Assembly: GCA_034440575.1 (NCBI GenBank)
Contig: JAOTOL010001464.1
Span: 1,039,001-1,103,000, forward strand
DNA: 64,000 nucleotides
Direction: 5' to 3'
Source: Imbricaverruca yamaguchii
Lineage: Eukaryota > Arthropoda > Thecostraca > Neoverrucidae
Positions within the stretch are counted from its first letter, which is position 1, and every line of letters begins with the position of its first letter. The notes beneath the pieces were generated by a model that was not told the DNA's origin, made no database searches, and worked only from the letters and a program-made list of their open reading frames with translations. The position numbers and the translations under genes are program-made. This document shows, one piece after another, positions 34,001 to 47,765 of the stretch.

Positions 34001-37000
34001 TGAGCTCCAGCGTACCCACACCAATCGGCCACGGTGTCAGTGTCATATATCGTGTCAGTGTCGCCGTGCGGTACAATGAGCATGCTGTCGGTCATGAGCT
34101 CCAGCGTACCCACACCAATCGGCCACGGTGTCAGTGTCATATATCGTGTCAGTGTCGCCGTGCGGTACAATGAGCATGCTGTCGGTCATGAGCTCCAGCG
34201 TACCCACACCAATCGGCCACGGTGTCAGTGTCATATATCGTGTCAGTGTCGCCGTGCGGTACAATGAGCATGCTGCTCGGTCATGAGCTCCAGCGTACCC
34301 ACACCAATCGGCCACGGTGTCAGTGTCATATATCGTGTCAGTGTCGCCGTGCGGTACAATGAGCATGCTGTCGGTCATGAGCTCCAGCGTACCCACACCA
34401 ATCGGCCACGGTGTCAGTGTCATATATCGTGTCAGTGTCGCCGTGCGGTACAATGAGCATGCTGTCGGTCATGAGCTCCAGCGTACCCACACCAATCGGC
34501 CACGGTGTCAGTGTCATATATCGTGTCAGTGTCGCCGTGCGGTACAATATGAGCATGCTGTCTCGGTCATGAGCTCCAGCGTACCCAGCGTACCCACACC
34601 AATCGGCCACGGTGTCAGTGTCATATATCGTGTCAGTGTCGCCGTGCGGTACAATGAGCATGCTGTCGGTCATGAGCTCCAGCGTACCCACACCAATCGG
34701 CCACGGTGTCAGTGTCATATATCGTGTCAGTGTCGCCGTGCGGTACAATGAGCATGCTGTCGGTCATGAGCTCCAGCGTACCCACACCAATCGGCCACGG
34801 TGTCAGTGTCATATATCGTGTCAGTGTCGCCGTGCGGTACAATGAGCATGCTGTCGGTCATGAGCTCCAGCGTACCCACACCAATCGGCCACGGTGTCAG
34901 TGTCATATATCGTGTCAGTGTCGCCGTGCGGTACAATGAGCATGCTGTCGGTCATGAGCTCCAGCGTACCCACACCAATCGGCCACGGTGTCAGTGTCAT
35001 ATATCGTGTCAGTGTCGCCGTGCGGTACAATGAGCATGCTGTCGGTCATGAGCTCCAGCGTACCCACACCAATCGGCCACGGTGTCAGTGTCATATATCG
35101 TGTCAGTGTCGCCGTGCGGTACAATGAGCATGCTGTCGGTCATGAGCTCCAGCGTACCCACACCAATCGGCCACGGTGTCAGTGTCATATATCGTGTCAG
35201 TGTCGCCGTGCGGTACAATGAGCATGCTGTCTCGGTCATGAGCTCCAGCGTACCCACACCAATCGGCCACGGTGTCAGTGTCATATATCGTGTCAGTGTC
35301 GCCGTGCGGTACAATGAGCATGCTGTCGGTCATGAGCTCCAGCGTACCCACACCAATCGGCCACGGTGTCAGTGTCATATATCGTGTCAGTGTCGCCGTG
35401 CGGTACAATGAGCATGCTGTCGGTCATGAGCTCCAGCGTACCCACACCAATCGGCCACGGTGTCAGTGTCATATATCGTGTCAGTGTCGCCGTGCGGTAC
35501 AATGAGCATGCTGTCGGTCATGAGCTCCAGCGTACCCACACCAATCGGCCACGGTGTCAGTGTCATATATCGTGTCAGTGTCGCCGTGCGGTACAATGAG
35601 CATGCTGTCTCGGTCATGAGCTCCAGCGTACCCACACCAATCGGCCACGGTGTCAGTGTCATATATCGTGTCAGTGTCGCCGTGCGGTACAATGAGCATG
35701 CTGTCGGTCATGAGCTCCAGCGTACCCACACCAATCGGCCACGGTGTCAGTGTCATATATCGTGTCAGTGTCGCCGTGCGGTACAATGAGCATGCTGTCG
35801 GTCATGAGCTCCAGCGTACCCACACCAATCGGCCACGGTGTCAGTGTCATATATCGTGTCAGTGTCGCCGTGCGGTACAATGAGCATGCTGTTCGGTCAT
35901 GAGCTCCAGCGTACCCACACCAATCGGCCACGGTGTCAGTGTCATATATCGTGTCAGTGTCGCCGTGCGGTACAATGAGCATGCTGTCGGTCATGAGCTC
36001 CAGCGTACCCACACCAATCGGCCACGGTGTCAGTGTCATATATCGTGTCAGTGTCGCCGTGCGGTACAATGAGCATGCTGTCGGTCATGAGCTCCAGCGT
36101 ACCCACACCAATCGGCCACGGTGTCAGTGTCATATATCGTGTCAGTGTCGCCGTGCGGTACAATGAGCATGCTGTCGGTCATGAGCTCCAGCGTACCCAC
36201 ACCAATCGGCCACGGTGTCAGTGTCATATATCGTGTCAGTGTCGCCGTGCGGTACAATGAGCATGCTGTCGGTCATGAGCTCCAGCGTACCCACACCAAT
36301 CGGCCACGGTGTCAGTGTCATATATCGTGTCAGTGTCGCCGTGCGGTACAATGAGCATGCTGTCGGTCATGAGCTCCAGCGTACCCACACCAATCGGCCA
36401 CGGTGTCAGTGTCATATATCGTGTCAGTGTCGCCGTGCGGTACAATGAGCATGCTGTCTCGGTCATGAGCTCCAGCGTACCCACACCAATCGGCCACGGT
36501 GTCAGTGTCATATATCGTGTCAGTGTCGCCGTGCGGTACAATGAGCATGCTGTCGGTCATGAGCTCCAGCGTACCCACACCAATCGGCCACGGTGTCAGT
36601 GTCATATATCGTGTCAGTGTCGCCGTGCGGTACAATGAGCATGCTGTCGGTCATGAGCTCCAGCGTACCCACACCAATCGGCCACGGTGTCAGTGTCATA
36701 TATCGTGTCAGTGTCGCCGTGCGGTACAATGAGCATGCTGTCGGTCATGAGCTCCAGCGTACCCACACCAATCGGCCACGGTGTCAGTGTCATATATCGT
36801 GTCAGTGTCGCCGTGCGGTACAATGAGCATGCTGTCGGTCATGAGCTCCAGCGTACCCACACCAATCGGCCACGGTGTCAGTGTCATATATCGTGTCAGT
36901 GTCGCCGTGCGGTACAATGACATGCTGTCGGTCATGAGCTCCAGCGTACCCACACCAATCGGCCACGGTGTCAGTGTCATATATCGTGTCAGTGTCGCCG

Positions 37001-40000
37001 TGCGGTACAATGAGCATGCTGTCGGTCATGAGCTCCAGCGTACCCACACCAATCGGCCACGGTGTCAGTGTCATATATCGTGTCAGTGTCGCCGTGCGGT
37101 ACAATGAGCATGCTGTCTCGGTCATGAGCTCCAGCGTACCCACACCAATCGGCCACGGTGTCAGTGTCATATATCGTGTCAGTGTCGCCGTGCGGTACAA
37201 TGAGCATGCTGTCGGTCATGAGCTCCAGCGTACCCACACCAATCGGCCACGGTGTCAGTGTCATATATCGTGTCAGTGTCGCCGTGCGGTACAATGAGCA
37301 TGCTGTCGGTCATGAGCTCCAGCGTACCCACACCAATCGGCCACGGTGTCAGTGTCATATATCGTGTCAGTGTCGCCGTGCGGTACAATGAGCATGCTGC
37401 TCGGTCATGAGCTCCAGCGTACCCACACCAATCGGCCACGGTGTCAGTGTCATATATCGTGTCAGTGTCGCCGTGCGGTACAATGAGCATGCTGTCGGTC
37501 ATGAGCTCCAGCGTACCCACACCAATCGGCCACGGTGTCAGTGTCATATATCGTGTCAGTGTCGCCGTGCGGTACAATGAGCATGCTGTCGGTCATGAGC
37601 TCCAGCGTACCCACACCAATCGGCCACGGTGTCAGTGTCATATATCGTGTCAGTGTCGCCGTGCGGTACAATGAGCATGCTGTCGGTCATGAGCTCCAGC
37701 GTACCCACACCAATCGGCCACGGTGTCAGTGTCATATATCGTGTCAGTGTCGCCGTGCGGTACAATGAGCATGCTGTCGGTCATGAGCTCCAGCGTACCC
37801 ACACCAATCGGCCACGGTGTCAGTGTCATATATCGTGTCAGTGTCGCCGTGCGGTACAATGAGCATGCTGTCTCGGTCATGAGCTCCAGCGTACCCACAC
37901 CAATCGGCCACGGTGTCAGTGTCATATATCGTGTCAGTGTCGCCGTGCGGTACAATGAGCATGCTGTCGGTCATGAGCTCCAGCGTACCCACACCAATCG
38001 GCCACGGTGTCAGTGTCATATATCGTGTCAGTGTCGCCGTGCGGTACAATGAGCATGCTGTCTCGGTCATGAGCTCCAGCGTACCCACACCAATCGGCCA
38101 CGGTGTCAGTGTCATATATCGTGTCAGTGTCGCCGTGCGGTACAATGAGCATGCTGTCGGTCATGAGCTCCAGCGTACCCACACCAATCGGCCACGGTGT
38201 CAGTGTCATATATCGTGTCAGTGTCGCCGTGCGGTACAATGAGCATGCTGTCTCGGTCATGAGCTCCAGCGTACCCACACCAATCGGCCACGGTGTCAGT
38301 GTCATATATCGTGTCAGTGTCGCCGTGCGGTACAATGAGCATGCTGTCGGTCATGAGCTCCAGCGTACCCACACCAATCGGCCACGGTGTCAGTGTCATA
38401 TATCGTGTCAGTGTCGCCGTGCGGTACAATGAGCATGCTGTCGGTCATGAGCTCCAGCGTACCCACACCAATCGGCCACGGTGTCAGTGTCATATATCGT
38501 GTCAGTGTCGCCGTGCGGTACAATGAGCATGCTGTCGGTCATGAGCTCCAGCGTACCCACACCAATCGGCCACGGTGTCAGTGTCATATATCGTGTCAGT
38601 GTCGCCGTGCGGTACAATGAGCATGCTGTCGGTCATGAGCTCCAGCGTACCCACACCAATCGGCCACGGTGTCAGTGTCATATATCGTGTCAGTGTCGCC
38701 GTGCGGTACAATGAGCATGCTGTCGGTCATGAGCTCCAGCGTACCCACACCAATCGGCCACGGTGTCAGTGTCATATATCGTGTCAGTGTCGCCGTGCGG
38801 TACAATGAGCATGCTGTCGGTCATGAGCTCCAGCGTACCCACACCAATCGGCCACGGTGTCAGTGTCATATATCGTGTCAGTGTCGCCGTGCGGTACAAT
38901 GAGCATGCTGTCGGTCATGAGCTCCAGCGTACCCACACCAATCGGCCACGGTGTCAGTGTCATATATCGTGTCAGTGTCGCCGTGCGGTACAATGAGCAT
39001 GCTGTCGGTCATGAGCTCCAGCGTACCCACACCAATCGGCCACGGTGTCAGTGTCATATATCGTGTCAGTGTCGCCGTGCGGTACAATGAGCATGCTGTC
39101 TCGGTCATGAGCTCCAGCGTACCCACACCAATCGGCCACGGTGTCAGTGTCATATATCGTGTCAGTGTCGCCGTGCGGTACAATGAGCATGCTGTCGGTC
39201 ATGAGCTCCAGCGTACCCACACCAATCGGCCACGGTGTCAGTGTCATATATCGTGTCAGTGTCGCCGTGCGGTACAATGAGCATGCTGTCGGTCATGAGC
39301 TCCAGCGTACCCACACCAATCGGCCACGGTGTCAGTGTCATATATCGTGTCAGTGTCGCCGTGCGGTACAATGAGCATGCTGTCGGTCATGAGCTCCAGC
39401 GTACCCACACCAATCGGCCACGGTGTCAGTGTCATATATCGTGTCAGTGTCGCCGTGCGGTACAATGAGCATGCTGTCGGTCATGAGCTCCAGCGTACCC
39501 ACACCAATCGGCCACGGTGTCAGTGTCATATATCGTGTCAGTGTCGCCGTGCGGTACAATGAGCATGCTGTCGGTCATGAGCTCCAGCGTACCCACACCA
39601 ATCGGCCACGGTGTCAGTGTCATATATCGTGTCAGTGTCGCCGTGCGGTACAATGAGCATGCTGTCGGTCATGAGCTCCAGCGTACCCACACCAATCGGC
39701 CACGGTGTCAGTGTCATATATCGTGTCAGTGTCGCCGTGCGGTACAATGAGCATGCTGTCGGTCATGAGCTCCAGCGTACCCACACCAATCGGCCACGGT
39801 GTCAGTGTCATATATCGTGTCAGTGTCGCCGTGCGGTACAATGAGCATGCTGTCGGTCATGAGCTCCAGCGTACCCACACCAATCGGCCACGGTGTCAGT
39901 GTCATATATCGTGTCAGTGTCGCCGTGCGGTACAATGAGCATGCTGCTCGGTCATGAGCTCCAGCGTACCCACACCAATCGGCCACGGTGTCAGTGTCAT

Positions 40001-43000
40001 ATATCGTGTCAGTGTCGCCGTGCGGTACAATGAGCATGCTGTCGGTCATGAGCTCCAGCGTACCCACACCAATCGGCCACGGTGTCAGTGTCATATATCG
40101 TGTCAGTGTCGCCGTGCGGTACAATGAGCATGCTGTCGGTCATGAGCTCCAGCGTACCCACACCAATCGGCCACGGTGTCAGTGTCATATATCGTGTCAG
40201 TGTCGCCGTGCGGTACAATGAGCATGCTGTCGGTCATGAGCTCCAGCGTACCCACACCAATCGGCCACGGTGTCAGTGTCATATATCGTGTCAGTGTCGC
40301 CGTGCGGTACAATGAGCATGCTGTCGGTCATGAGCTCCAGCGTACCCACACCAATCGGCCACGGTGTCAGTGTCATATATCGTGTCAGTGTCGCCGTGCG
40401 GTACAATGAGCATGCTGTCGGTCATGAGCTCCAGCGTACCCACACCAATCGGCCACGGTGTCAGTGTCATATATCGTGTCAGTGTCGCCGTGCGGTACAA
40501 TGAGCATGCTGTCGGTCATGAGCTCCAGCGTACCCACACCAATCGGCCACGGTGTCAGTGTCATATATCGTGTCAGTGTCGCCGTGCGGTACAATGAGCA
40601 TGCTGTCGGTCATGAGCTCCAGCGTACCCACACCAATCGGCCACGGTGTCAGTGTCTCTTTCGTGTCAGTGTTGTTGTGCGGTATAATGAGCATGTTTTC
40701 GTTTTTGACCTCAAGACCATATCGGCCACGGTGTCAGTGTCATATATCGTGTCAGTGTCGCCGTGCGGTACAATGAGCATGCTGTCGGTCATGAGCTCCA
40801 GCGTACCCACACCAATCGGCCACGGTGTCAGTGTCATATATCGTGTCAGTGTCGCCGTGCGGTACAATGAGCATGCTGTCGGTCATGAGCTCCAGCGTAC
40901 CCACACCAATCGGCCACGGTGTCAGTGTCATATATCGTGTCAGTGTCGCCGTGCGGTACAATGAGCATGCTGTCGGTCATGAGCTCCAGCGTACCCACAC
41001 CAATCGGCCACGGTGTCAGTGTCATATATCGTGTCAGTGTCGCCGTGCGGTACAATGAGCATGCTGTCGGTCATGAGCTCCAGCGTACCCACACCAATCG
41101 GCCACGGTGTCAGTGTCATATATCGTGTCAGTGTCGCCGTGCGGTACAATGAGCATGCTGTCGGTCATGAGCTCCAGCGTACCCACACCAATCGGCCACG
41201 GTGTCAGTGTCATATATCGTGTCAGTGTCGCCGTGCGGTACAATGAGCATGCTGTCGGTCATGAGCTCCAGCGTACCCACACCAATCGGCCACGGTGTCA
41301 GTGTCATATATCGTGTCAGTGTCGCCGTGCGGTACAATGAGCATGCTGTCGGTCATGAGCTCCAGCGTACCCACACCAATCGGCCACGGTGTCAGTGTCA
41401 TATATCGTGTCAGTGTCGCCGTGCGGTACAATGAGCATGCTGTCGGTCATGAGCTCCAGCGTACCCACACCAATCGGCCACGGTGTCAGTGTCATATATC
41501 GTGTCAGTGTCGCCGTGCGGTACAATGAGCATGCTGTCGGTCATGAGCTCCAGCGTACCCACACCAATCGGCCACGGTGTCAGTGTCATATATCGTGTCA
41601 GTGTCGCCGTGCGGTACAATGAGCATGCTGTCGGTCATGAGCTCCAGCGTACCCACACCAATCGGCCACGGTGTCAGTGTCATATATCGTGTCAGTGTCG
41701 CCGTGCGGTACAATGAGCATGCTGTCGGTCATGAGCTCCAGCGTACCCACACCAATCGGCCACGGTGTCAGTGTCATATATCGTGTCAGTGTCGCCGTGC
41801 GGTACAATGAGCATGCTGTCGGTCATGAGCTCCAGCGTACCCACACCAATCGGCCACGGTGTCAGTGTCATATATCGTGTCAGTGTCGCCGTGCGGTACA
41901 ATGAGCATGCTGTCGGTCATGAGCTCCAGCGTACCCACACCAATCGGCCACGGTGTCAGTGTCATATATCGTGTCAGTGTCGCCGTGCGGTACAATGAGC
42001 ATGCTGTCGGTCATGAGCTCCAGCGTACCCACACCAATCGGCCACGGTGTCAGTGTCATATATCGTGTCAGTGTCGCCGTGCGGTACAATGAGCATGCTG
42101 TTCGGTCATGAGCTCCAGCGTACCCACACCAATCGGCCACGGTGTCAGTGTCATATATCGTGTCAGTGTCGCCGTGCGGTACAATGAGCATGCTGTCGGT
42201 CATGAGCTCCAGCGTACCCACACCAATCGGCCACGGTGTCAGTGTCATATATCGTGTCAGTGTCGCCGTGCGGTACAATGAGCATGCTGTCTCGGTCATG
42301 AGCTCCAGCGTACCCACACCAATCGGCCACGGTGTCAGTGTCATATATCGTGTCAGTGTCGCCGTGCGGTACAATGAGCATGCTGTCGGTCATGAGCTCC
42401 AGCGTACCCACACCAATCGGCCACGGTGTCAGTGTCATATATCGTGTCAGTGTCGCCGTGCGGTACAATGAGCATGCTGTCTCGGTCATGAGCTCCAGCG
42501 TACCCACACCAATCGGCCACGGTGTCAGTGTCATATATCGTGTCAGTGTCGCCGTGCGGTACAATGAGCATGCTGTCGGTCATGAGCTCCAGCGTACCCA
42601 CACCAATCGGCCACGGTGTCAGTGTCATATATCGTGTCAGTGTCGCCGTGCGGTACAATGAGCATGCTTTCGGTCATGAGCTCCAGCGTACCCACACCAA
42701 TCGGCCACGGTGTCAGTGTCATATATCGTGTCAGTGTCGCCGTGCGGTAAAATGAGCATGCTGTCGGTCATGAGCTCCAGCGTACCCACACCAATCGGCC
42801 ACGGTGTCAGTGTCATATATCGTGTCAGTGTCGCCGTGCGGTACAATGAGCATGCTGTCGGTCATGAGCTCCAGCGTACCCACACCAATCGGCCACGGTG
42901 TCAGTGTCATATATCGTGTCAGTGTCGCCGTGCGGTACAATGAGCATGCTGTCGGTCATGAGCTCCAGCGTACCCACACCAATCGGCCACGGTGTCAGTG

Positions 43001-44937
43001 TCATATATCGTGTCAGTGTCGCCGTGCGGTACAATGAGCATGCTGTCGGTCATGAGCTCCAGCGTACCCACACCAATCGGCCACGGTGTCAGTGTCATAT
43101 ATCGTGTCAGTGTCGCCGTGCGGTACAATGAGCATGCTGTCGGTCATGAGCTCCAGCGTACCCACACCAATCGGCCACGGTGTCAGTGTCATATATCGTG
43201 TCAGTGTCGCCGTGCGGTACAATGAGCATGCTGTCGGTCATGAGCTCCAGCGTACCCACACCAATCGGCCACGGTGTCAGTGTCATATATCGTGTCAGTG
43301 TCGCCGTGCGGTACAATGAGCATGCTGTCGGTCATGAGCTCCAGCGTACCCACACCAATCGGCCACGGTGTCAGTGTCATATATCGTGTCAGTGTCGCCG
43401 TGCGGTACAATGAGCATGCTGTCGGTCATGAGCTCCAGCGTACCCACACCAATCGGCCACGGTGTCAGTGTCATATATCGTGTCAGTGTCGCCGTGCGGT
43501 ACAATGAGCATGCTGTCGGTCATGAGCTCCAGCGTACCCACACCAATCGGCCACGGTGTCAGTGTCATATATCGTGTCAGTGTCGCCGTGCGGTACAATG
43601 AGCATGCTGTCGGTCATGAGCTCCAGCGTACCCACACCAATCGGCCACGGTGTCAGTGTCATATATCGTGTCAGTGTCGCCGTGCGGTACAATGAGCATG
43701 CTGTCGGTCATGAGCTCCAGCGTACCCACACCAATCGGCCACGGTGTCAGTGTCATATATCGTGTCAGTGTCGCCGTGCGGTACAATGAGCATGCTGTCG
43801 GTCATGAGCTCCAGCGTACCCACACCAATCGGCCACGGTGTCAGTGTCATATATCGTGTCAGTGTCGCCGTGCGGTACAATGAGCATGCTGTCGGTCATG
43901 AGCTCCAGCGTACCCACACCAATCGGCCACGGTGTCAGTGTCATATATCGTGTCAGTGTCGCCGTGCGGTACAATGAGCATGCTGTCTCGGTCATGAGCT
44001 CCAGCGTACCCACACCAATCGGCCACGGTGTCAGTGTCATATATCGTGTCAGTGTCGCCGTGCGGTACAATGAGCATGCTGTCGGTCATGAGCTCCAGCG
44101 TACCCACACCAATCGGCCACGGTGTCAGTGTCATATATCGTGTCAGTGTCGCCGTGCGGTACAATGAGCATGCTGTCTCGGTCATGAGCTCCAGCGTACC
44201 CACACCAATCGGCCACGGTGTCAGTGTCATATATCGTGTCAGTGTCGCCGTGCGGTACAATGAGCATGCTGCTCGGTCATGAGCTCCAGCGTACCCACAC
44301 CAATCGGCCACGGTGTCAGTGTCATATATCGTGTCAGTGTCGCCGTGCGGTACAATGAGCATGCTGTCGGTCATGAGCTCCAGCGTACCCACACCAATCG
44401 GCCACGGTGTCAGTGTCATATATCGTGTCAGTGTCGCCGTGCGGTACAATGAGCATGCTGTCGGTCATGAGCTCCAGCGTACCCACACCAATCGGCCACG
44501 GTGTCAGTGTCATATATCGTGTCAGTGTCGCCGTGCGGTACAATGAGCATGCTGTCGGTCATGAGCTCCAGCGTACCCACACCAATCGGCCACGGTGTCA
44601 GTGTCATATATCGTGTCAGTGTCGCCGTGCGGTACAATGAGCATGCTGTTCGGTCATGAGCTCCAGCGTACCCACACCAATCGGCCACGGTGTCAGTGTC
44701 ATATATCGTGTCAGTGTCGCCGTGCGGTACAATGAGCATGCTGTCGCACGTCACACAATCGGCCACGGTGTCAGTATCATTTATTGTTGTCGGGTCCCCG
44801 GGGGGAAAAATAAAATCGGTCATGAGCTCCAGCGTACCCACACCAATCGGCCACGGTGTTAGTGTCATATATCGTGTCAGTGTCGCCGTGCGGTACAATG
44901 AGCATGCTGTCGGTCATGAGCTCCAGCGTACCCACAC
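31084..44937. repeat. 94-bp satellite array, about 147 nearly identical monomers
   Basis: The monomer runs CAATCGGCCACGGTGTCAGT to AGCTCCAGCGTACCCACAC. Most monomers are exactly 94 bp and apparently identical. Variation is concentrated at one site: GCTGTCGG (94 bp), GCTGTCTCGG (96 bp), GCTGCTCGG or GCTGTTCGG (95 bp). Rare others include an AT insertion and 9-bp GTACCCAGC duplication (34549-34590), a 2-bp loss at 36919, point changes at 42668 and 42750, one diverged monomer at about 40653-40735, and decayed copies at the right end (44741-44870). Inside each monomer GTGTCAGTGTC occurs twice, 20 bp apart. Every recurring 69-228 aa frame in this interval is a translation of the repeat and is not annotated as a gene. 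Confidence 0.98.
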
Positions 44938-45017
44938 CGATGTTAATAAGCATTTGAGGGCTAAGGTCGTCTCCCCTGTTAACTGAGGCGCAGTTGCACG
45001 TACATCTGTCTTATTAA
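44938..45017. other. Junction between satellite and piggyBac-like element
   Basis: Eighty bases of single-copy sequence from the satellite's last monomer (ending CCCACACCG) to TTAA at 45014-45017. Confidence 0.7.
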
Positions 45018-45834
45018 CCCGCGCCGTCTCTGGGGGATTATTATCCGTCTCCTCAAGGTGTTCCGCTGACAGTGAGAGAACGGCGCGAGGTAGCGCGCCG
45101 AAAGTTGGCATACCTTTTCTCATATCAATTTGGCATGTTATATCAACATTTTGAAGTCAAGTCATGTAGGGTCGAGTTAATCAAGGTCAAGTGAGGCCAC
45201 CTCCAGAAATGTTCAACCAGTCGTCACACTTTAACGGATGAAGATATTTCAATGAAACTTTCAGCGTTTGGTTATCTTTAGGGACGAAACAAAACGCACC
45301 GGGGGAGTATTATTGGTTTTTGATTACTTATTAGTTTTGCATATTTTCCCATTAGAGCTAAAATCGAAGATTCTGGCTCAAGTAAGCATTGCTTATGACA
45401 GCAAGTTGAGTACGAAGAACGTTTTTCAGTCCACGGTACCCATTGGACAACGAAAAATTAAAGAAAATGTAAAACTCAAAGCACTTTAATAAAACAAATT
45501 TGATTTTTGGATGGGCAAAAATGTTAGGGACCTGGTGGATTGCGCCTCCCTTTCTGATTCAAAACATTTTTTCTTGAAATCCCCACCAAAAAGAACTCCC
45601 AAAGCCAAAAACATGATGTAAGTCGTGAAAATCTAGGCCCCCTAGTGACGACACTTTTTTTTTTTTGGGGGGGGGGGCGAAACTTCTGGTGGCGTCTGTC
45701 CATACTCCTCGAGCGTTTTCCGATGACACCTCTTTCGTTTTCGTCCGACACTTAGTTTGGAGATTAGAAGGGGTTGTATCAATCCCCCACCCCCGAGACG
45801 GGTTGTGAGGATATGACCAGAAAGACGGGGAGGG
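45018..45834 (-). mobile_element. piggyBac-like non-autonomous element, copy 2
   Basis: The element is 817 bp and flanked by TTAA on both sides (45014-45017, 45835-45838). Plus-strand left end CCCGCGCCGTCTCTGG; right end is the reverse complement of CCCTCCCCGTCTTTCT. It is the inverted relative of 20058-20880 and is alignable throughout, with many substitutions and small indels. A T12 plus G-run homopolymer (about 45653-45677) marks an internal length difference between the copies. No transposase frame is seen. Confidence 0.85.
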
Positions 45835-45838
45835 TTAA

Positions 45839-46988
45839 GCTGTGGTGTGCATAAGCTAGCATTGCAATTGTTATTAGCTTCTTTTCGAAACTGTGACTGA
45901 CAATGGCAGGCCATGGCCGCTTGAAAAAAGTGGAATTTGCCTGCTTCTGTACTACAACGCTAAAATACAATACACTATTCGCAATACTAAAGCTACCTTG
46001 ACTCCACCAACTTTCCCTCCAGGCCACCACTGCTGCGTAAGCAGCACAACACTGTTGATACAAATATACGGTGTACAGTACGGCGTCGCTCCGTATTTGA
46101 AGTACAGGAATTATATGAGAAATCATGTTTACCTATTCGATTGATATGACATTGTTAGGCAGATTGCATCGTGAATCAGAGATGAACATCGGGTTGTTCC
46201 CATTTTTTTCTTCAGTTTTCTCCCTAATTTCGGAGGCTCGTCGTGAAAATTGACTCAGTGCTTCAATATAAACGTCAGCATACAAAGGTGTCAGCAACAA
46301 CATGGCCCCCGCCAATGCCAACTTAATGACACTAGGTCAAGTTCAAGTTCGACTAAAGGAGTGATGAACGAGGCTATGCCGTCGGCGAGATAATGGATAT
46401 CACAAACACGTGATAATTTGCATTTGTGCCATAGCAGGTAAAGCCGTGAAGGCTGTCAATATTGAATTATCTCTGTTCAAAGATTGCCACCAAAAAAAAA
46501 CTCCGCTTAAAACAAGCCAGAAGATAAGCAACCGGCGCGACGCAAGAACCGCATAAAATTGCAGCACAGCCACAGGTAGGGCGCCAGCCTTCGACTGCCG
46601 ATGTCTGTGAGCGATGATGCCACGAGCCGACCTGGCCAAACAGCCTGGTGATAAACTGGCTGCGTGCCGACCGGCCGATCGGACGGGCTGACGCAAAGCA
46701 GCCAACAGATCGGATCAAATCCCGGCTAATAGATACAAATGGCGTCTGTCGGCGGCGGACGGTCGGCAGCGGGCCGCTCCCGCCTGTTCGATACCGCCAC
46801 TATGATAACGTCAGCCAAAGTTACGGCCGCGATCACCGGCGGATTAGCATCCGGCTATTAACATCGTCTTCATCAGGCGGCGGCGGCTGGGGTGATTTGT
46901 CTCACGGCCGGTGAGACAGGTAAGCGGCTAGCCCAGCGCACACTCGACGACCGCAGCAGAGCTACACGCCGCTCGAACCACGCTCCCG
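45839..46988. other. Unassigned sequence, no recognised gene
   Basis: Frames up to about 115 aa on both strands without recognised motifs; GC content rises toward the 37/41-bp array. Confidence 0.55.
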
Positions 46989-47765
46989 CTCGGGACGAGT
47001 CGTGCCGGTTCTACAGAAGTCGTCAGCGGCTCGTCGCCCTGCCGGTTCTACAGAGGTCGTCAGCGGCTCGGGACGCGCCGTGCCGGCTCTACAGAGGTCG
47101 TCAGCGGCTCGTCGCCGTGCCGGTTCTACAGAGGTCGTCAGCGGCTCGGGACGCGCCGTGCCGGTTCTACAGAGGTCGTCAGCGGCTCGTCGCCGTGCCG
47201 GTTCTACAGAGGTCGTCAGCGGCTCGGGTCGTGCCGGCTCTACAGAGGTCGCCAGCGGCTCGGGACGCGCCGTGCCGGCTCTACAGAGGTCGTCAGCGGC
47301 TCGTCGCCGTGCCGGTTCTACAGAGGTCGTCAGCGGCTCGGGACGCGCCGTGCGGTTCTGCAGAGGTCGTCAGCGGCTCGGGACGCGCCGTGCGGGTCTG
47401 CAGAGGTCGTCAGCGGCTCGGGACGCGCCGTGTCGGCGGTCTACAGAAGTCGTCAGCGGCTCGGGACGCGCCGTGCCGGTTCTACAGAGGTCGTCAGCGG
47501 CTCGTCGCCGTGCCGGTTCTACAGAGGTCGTCAGCGGCTCGGGACGCGCCGTGCCGGTTCTACAGAGGTCGTCAGCGGCTCGGGACGCGCCGTGCCGGTT
47601 CTACAGAGGACGTCAGCGGCTCGTCGCCGTGCCGGTTCTACAGAAGTCGTCAGCGGCTCGGGACGCGCCGTGCCGGTTCTACAGAGGTCGCAGCGGCTCG
47701 GCGTGCCGGTTCTACAGAGGTGCCAGCGGCTCGGGACCGCCGTGCCGGTTTTACAGCTCTGTAGT
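46989..47765. repeat. Alternating 37/41-bp GC-rich minisatellite
   Basis: The core is TCTACAGAGGTCGTCAGCGG, followed either by CTCGTCGCCGTGCCGGT (37 bp) or CTCGGGACGCGCCGTGCCGG plus T (41 bp). The two forms often alternate at the 5' end, with runs of the 41-bp form in the middle. About 20 copies; the last few are shortened. The 290- and 362-aa frames across it are artefacts. Confidence 0.93.

Noticed and set aside
31084..44937. CRISPR array
   Set aside because: The whole 94-bp unit is repeated with no variable spacers between short conserved repeats, and the context is a eukaryotic transposon-rich region without cas genes.
31031..44986. Dozens of 69-228 aa frames repeated on both strands, which could look like a gene family
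   Set aside because: Each is the same 94-bp satellite read across two or more monomers; frames restart every 94-96 bp and length follows only the monomer-length variants.
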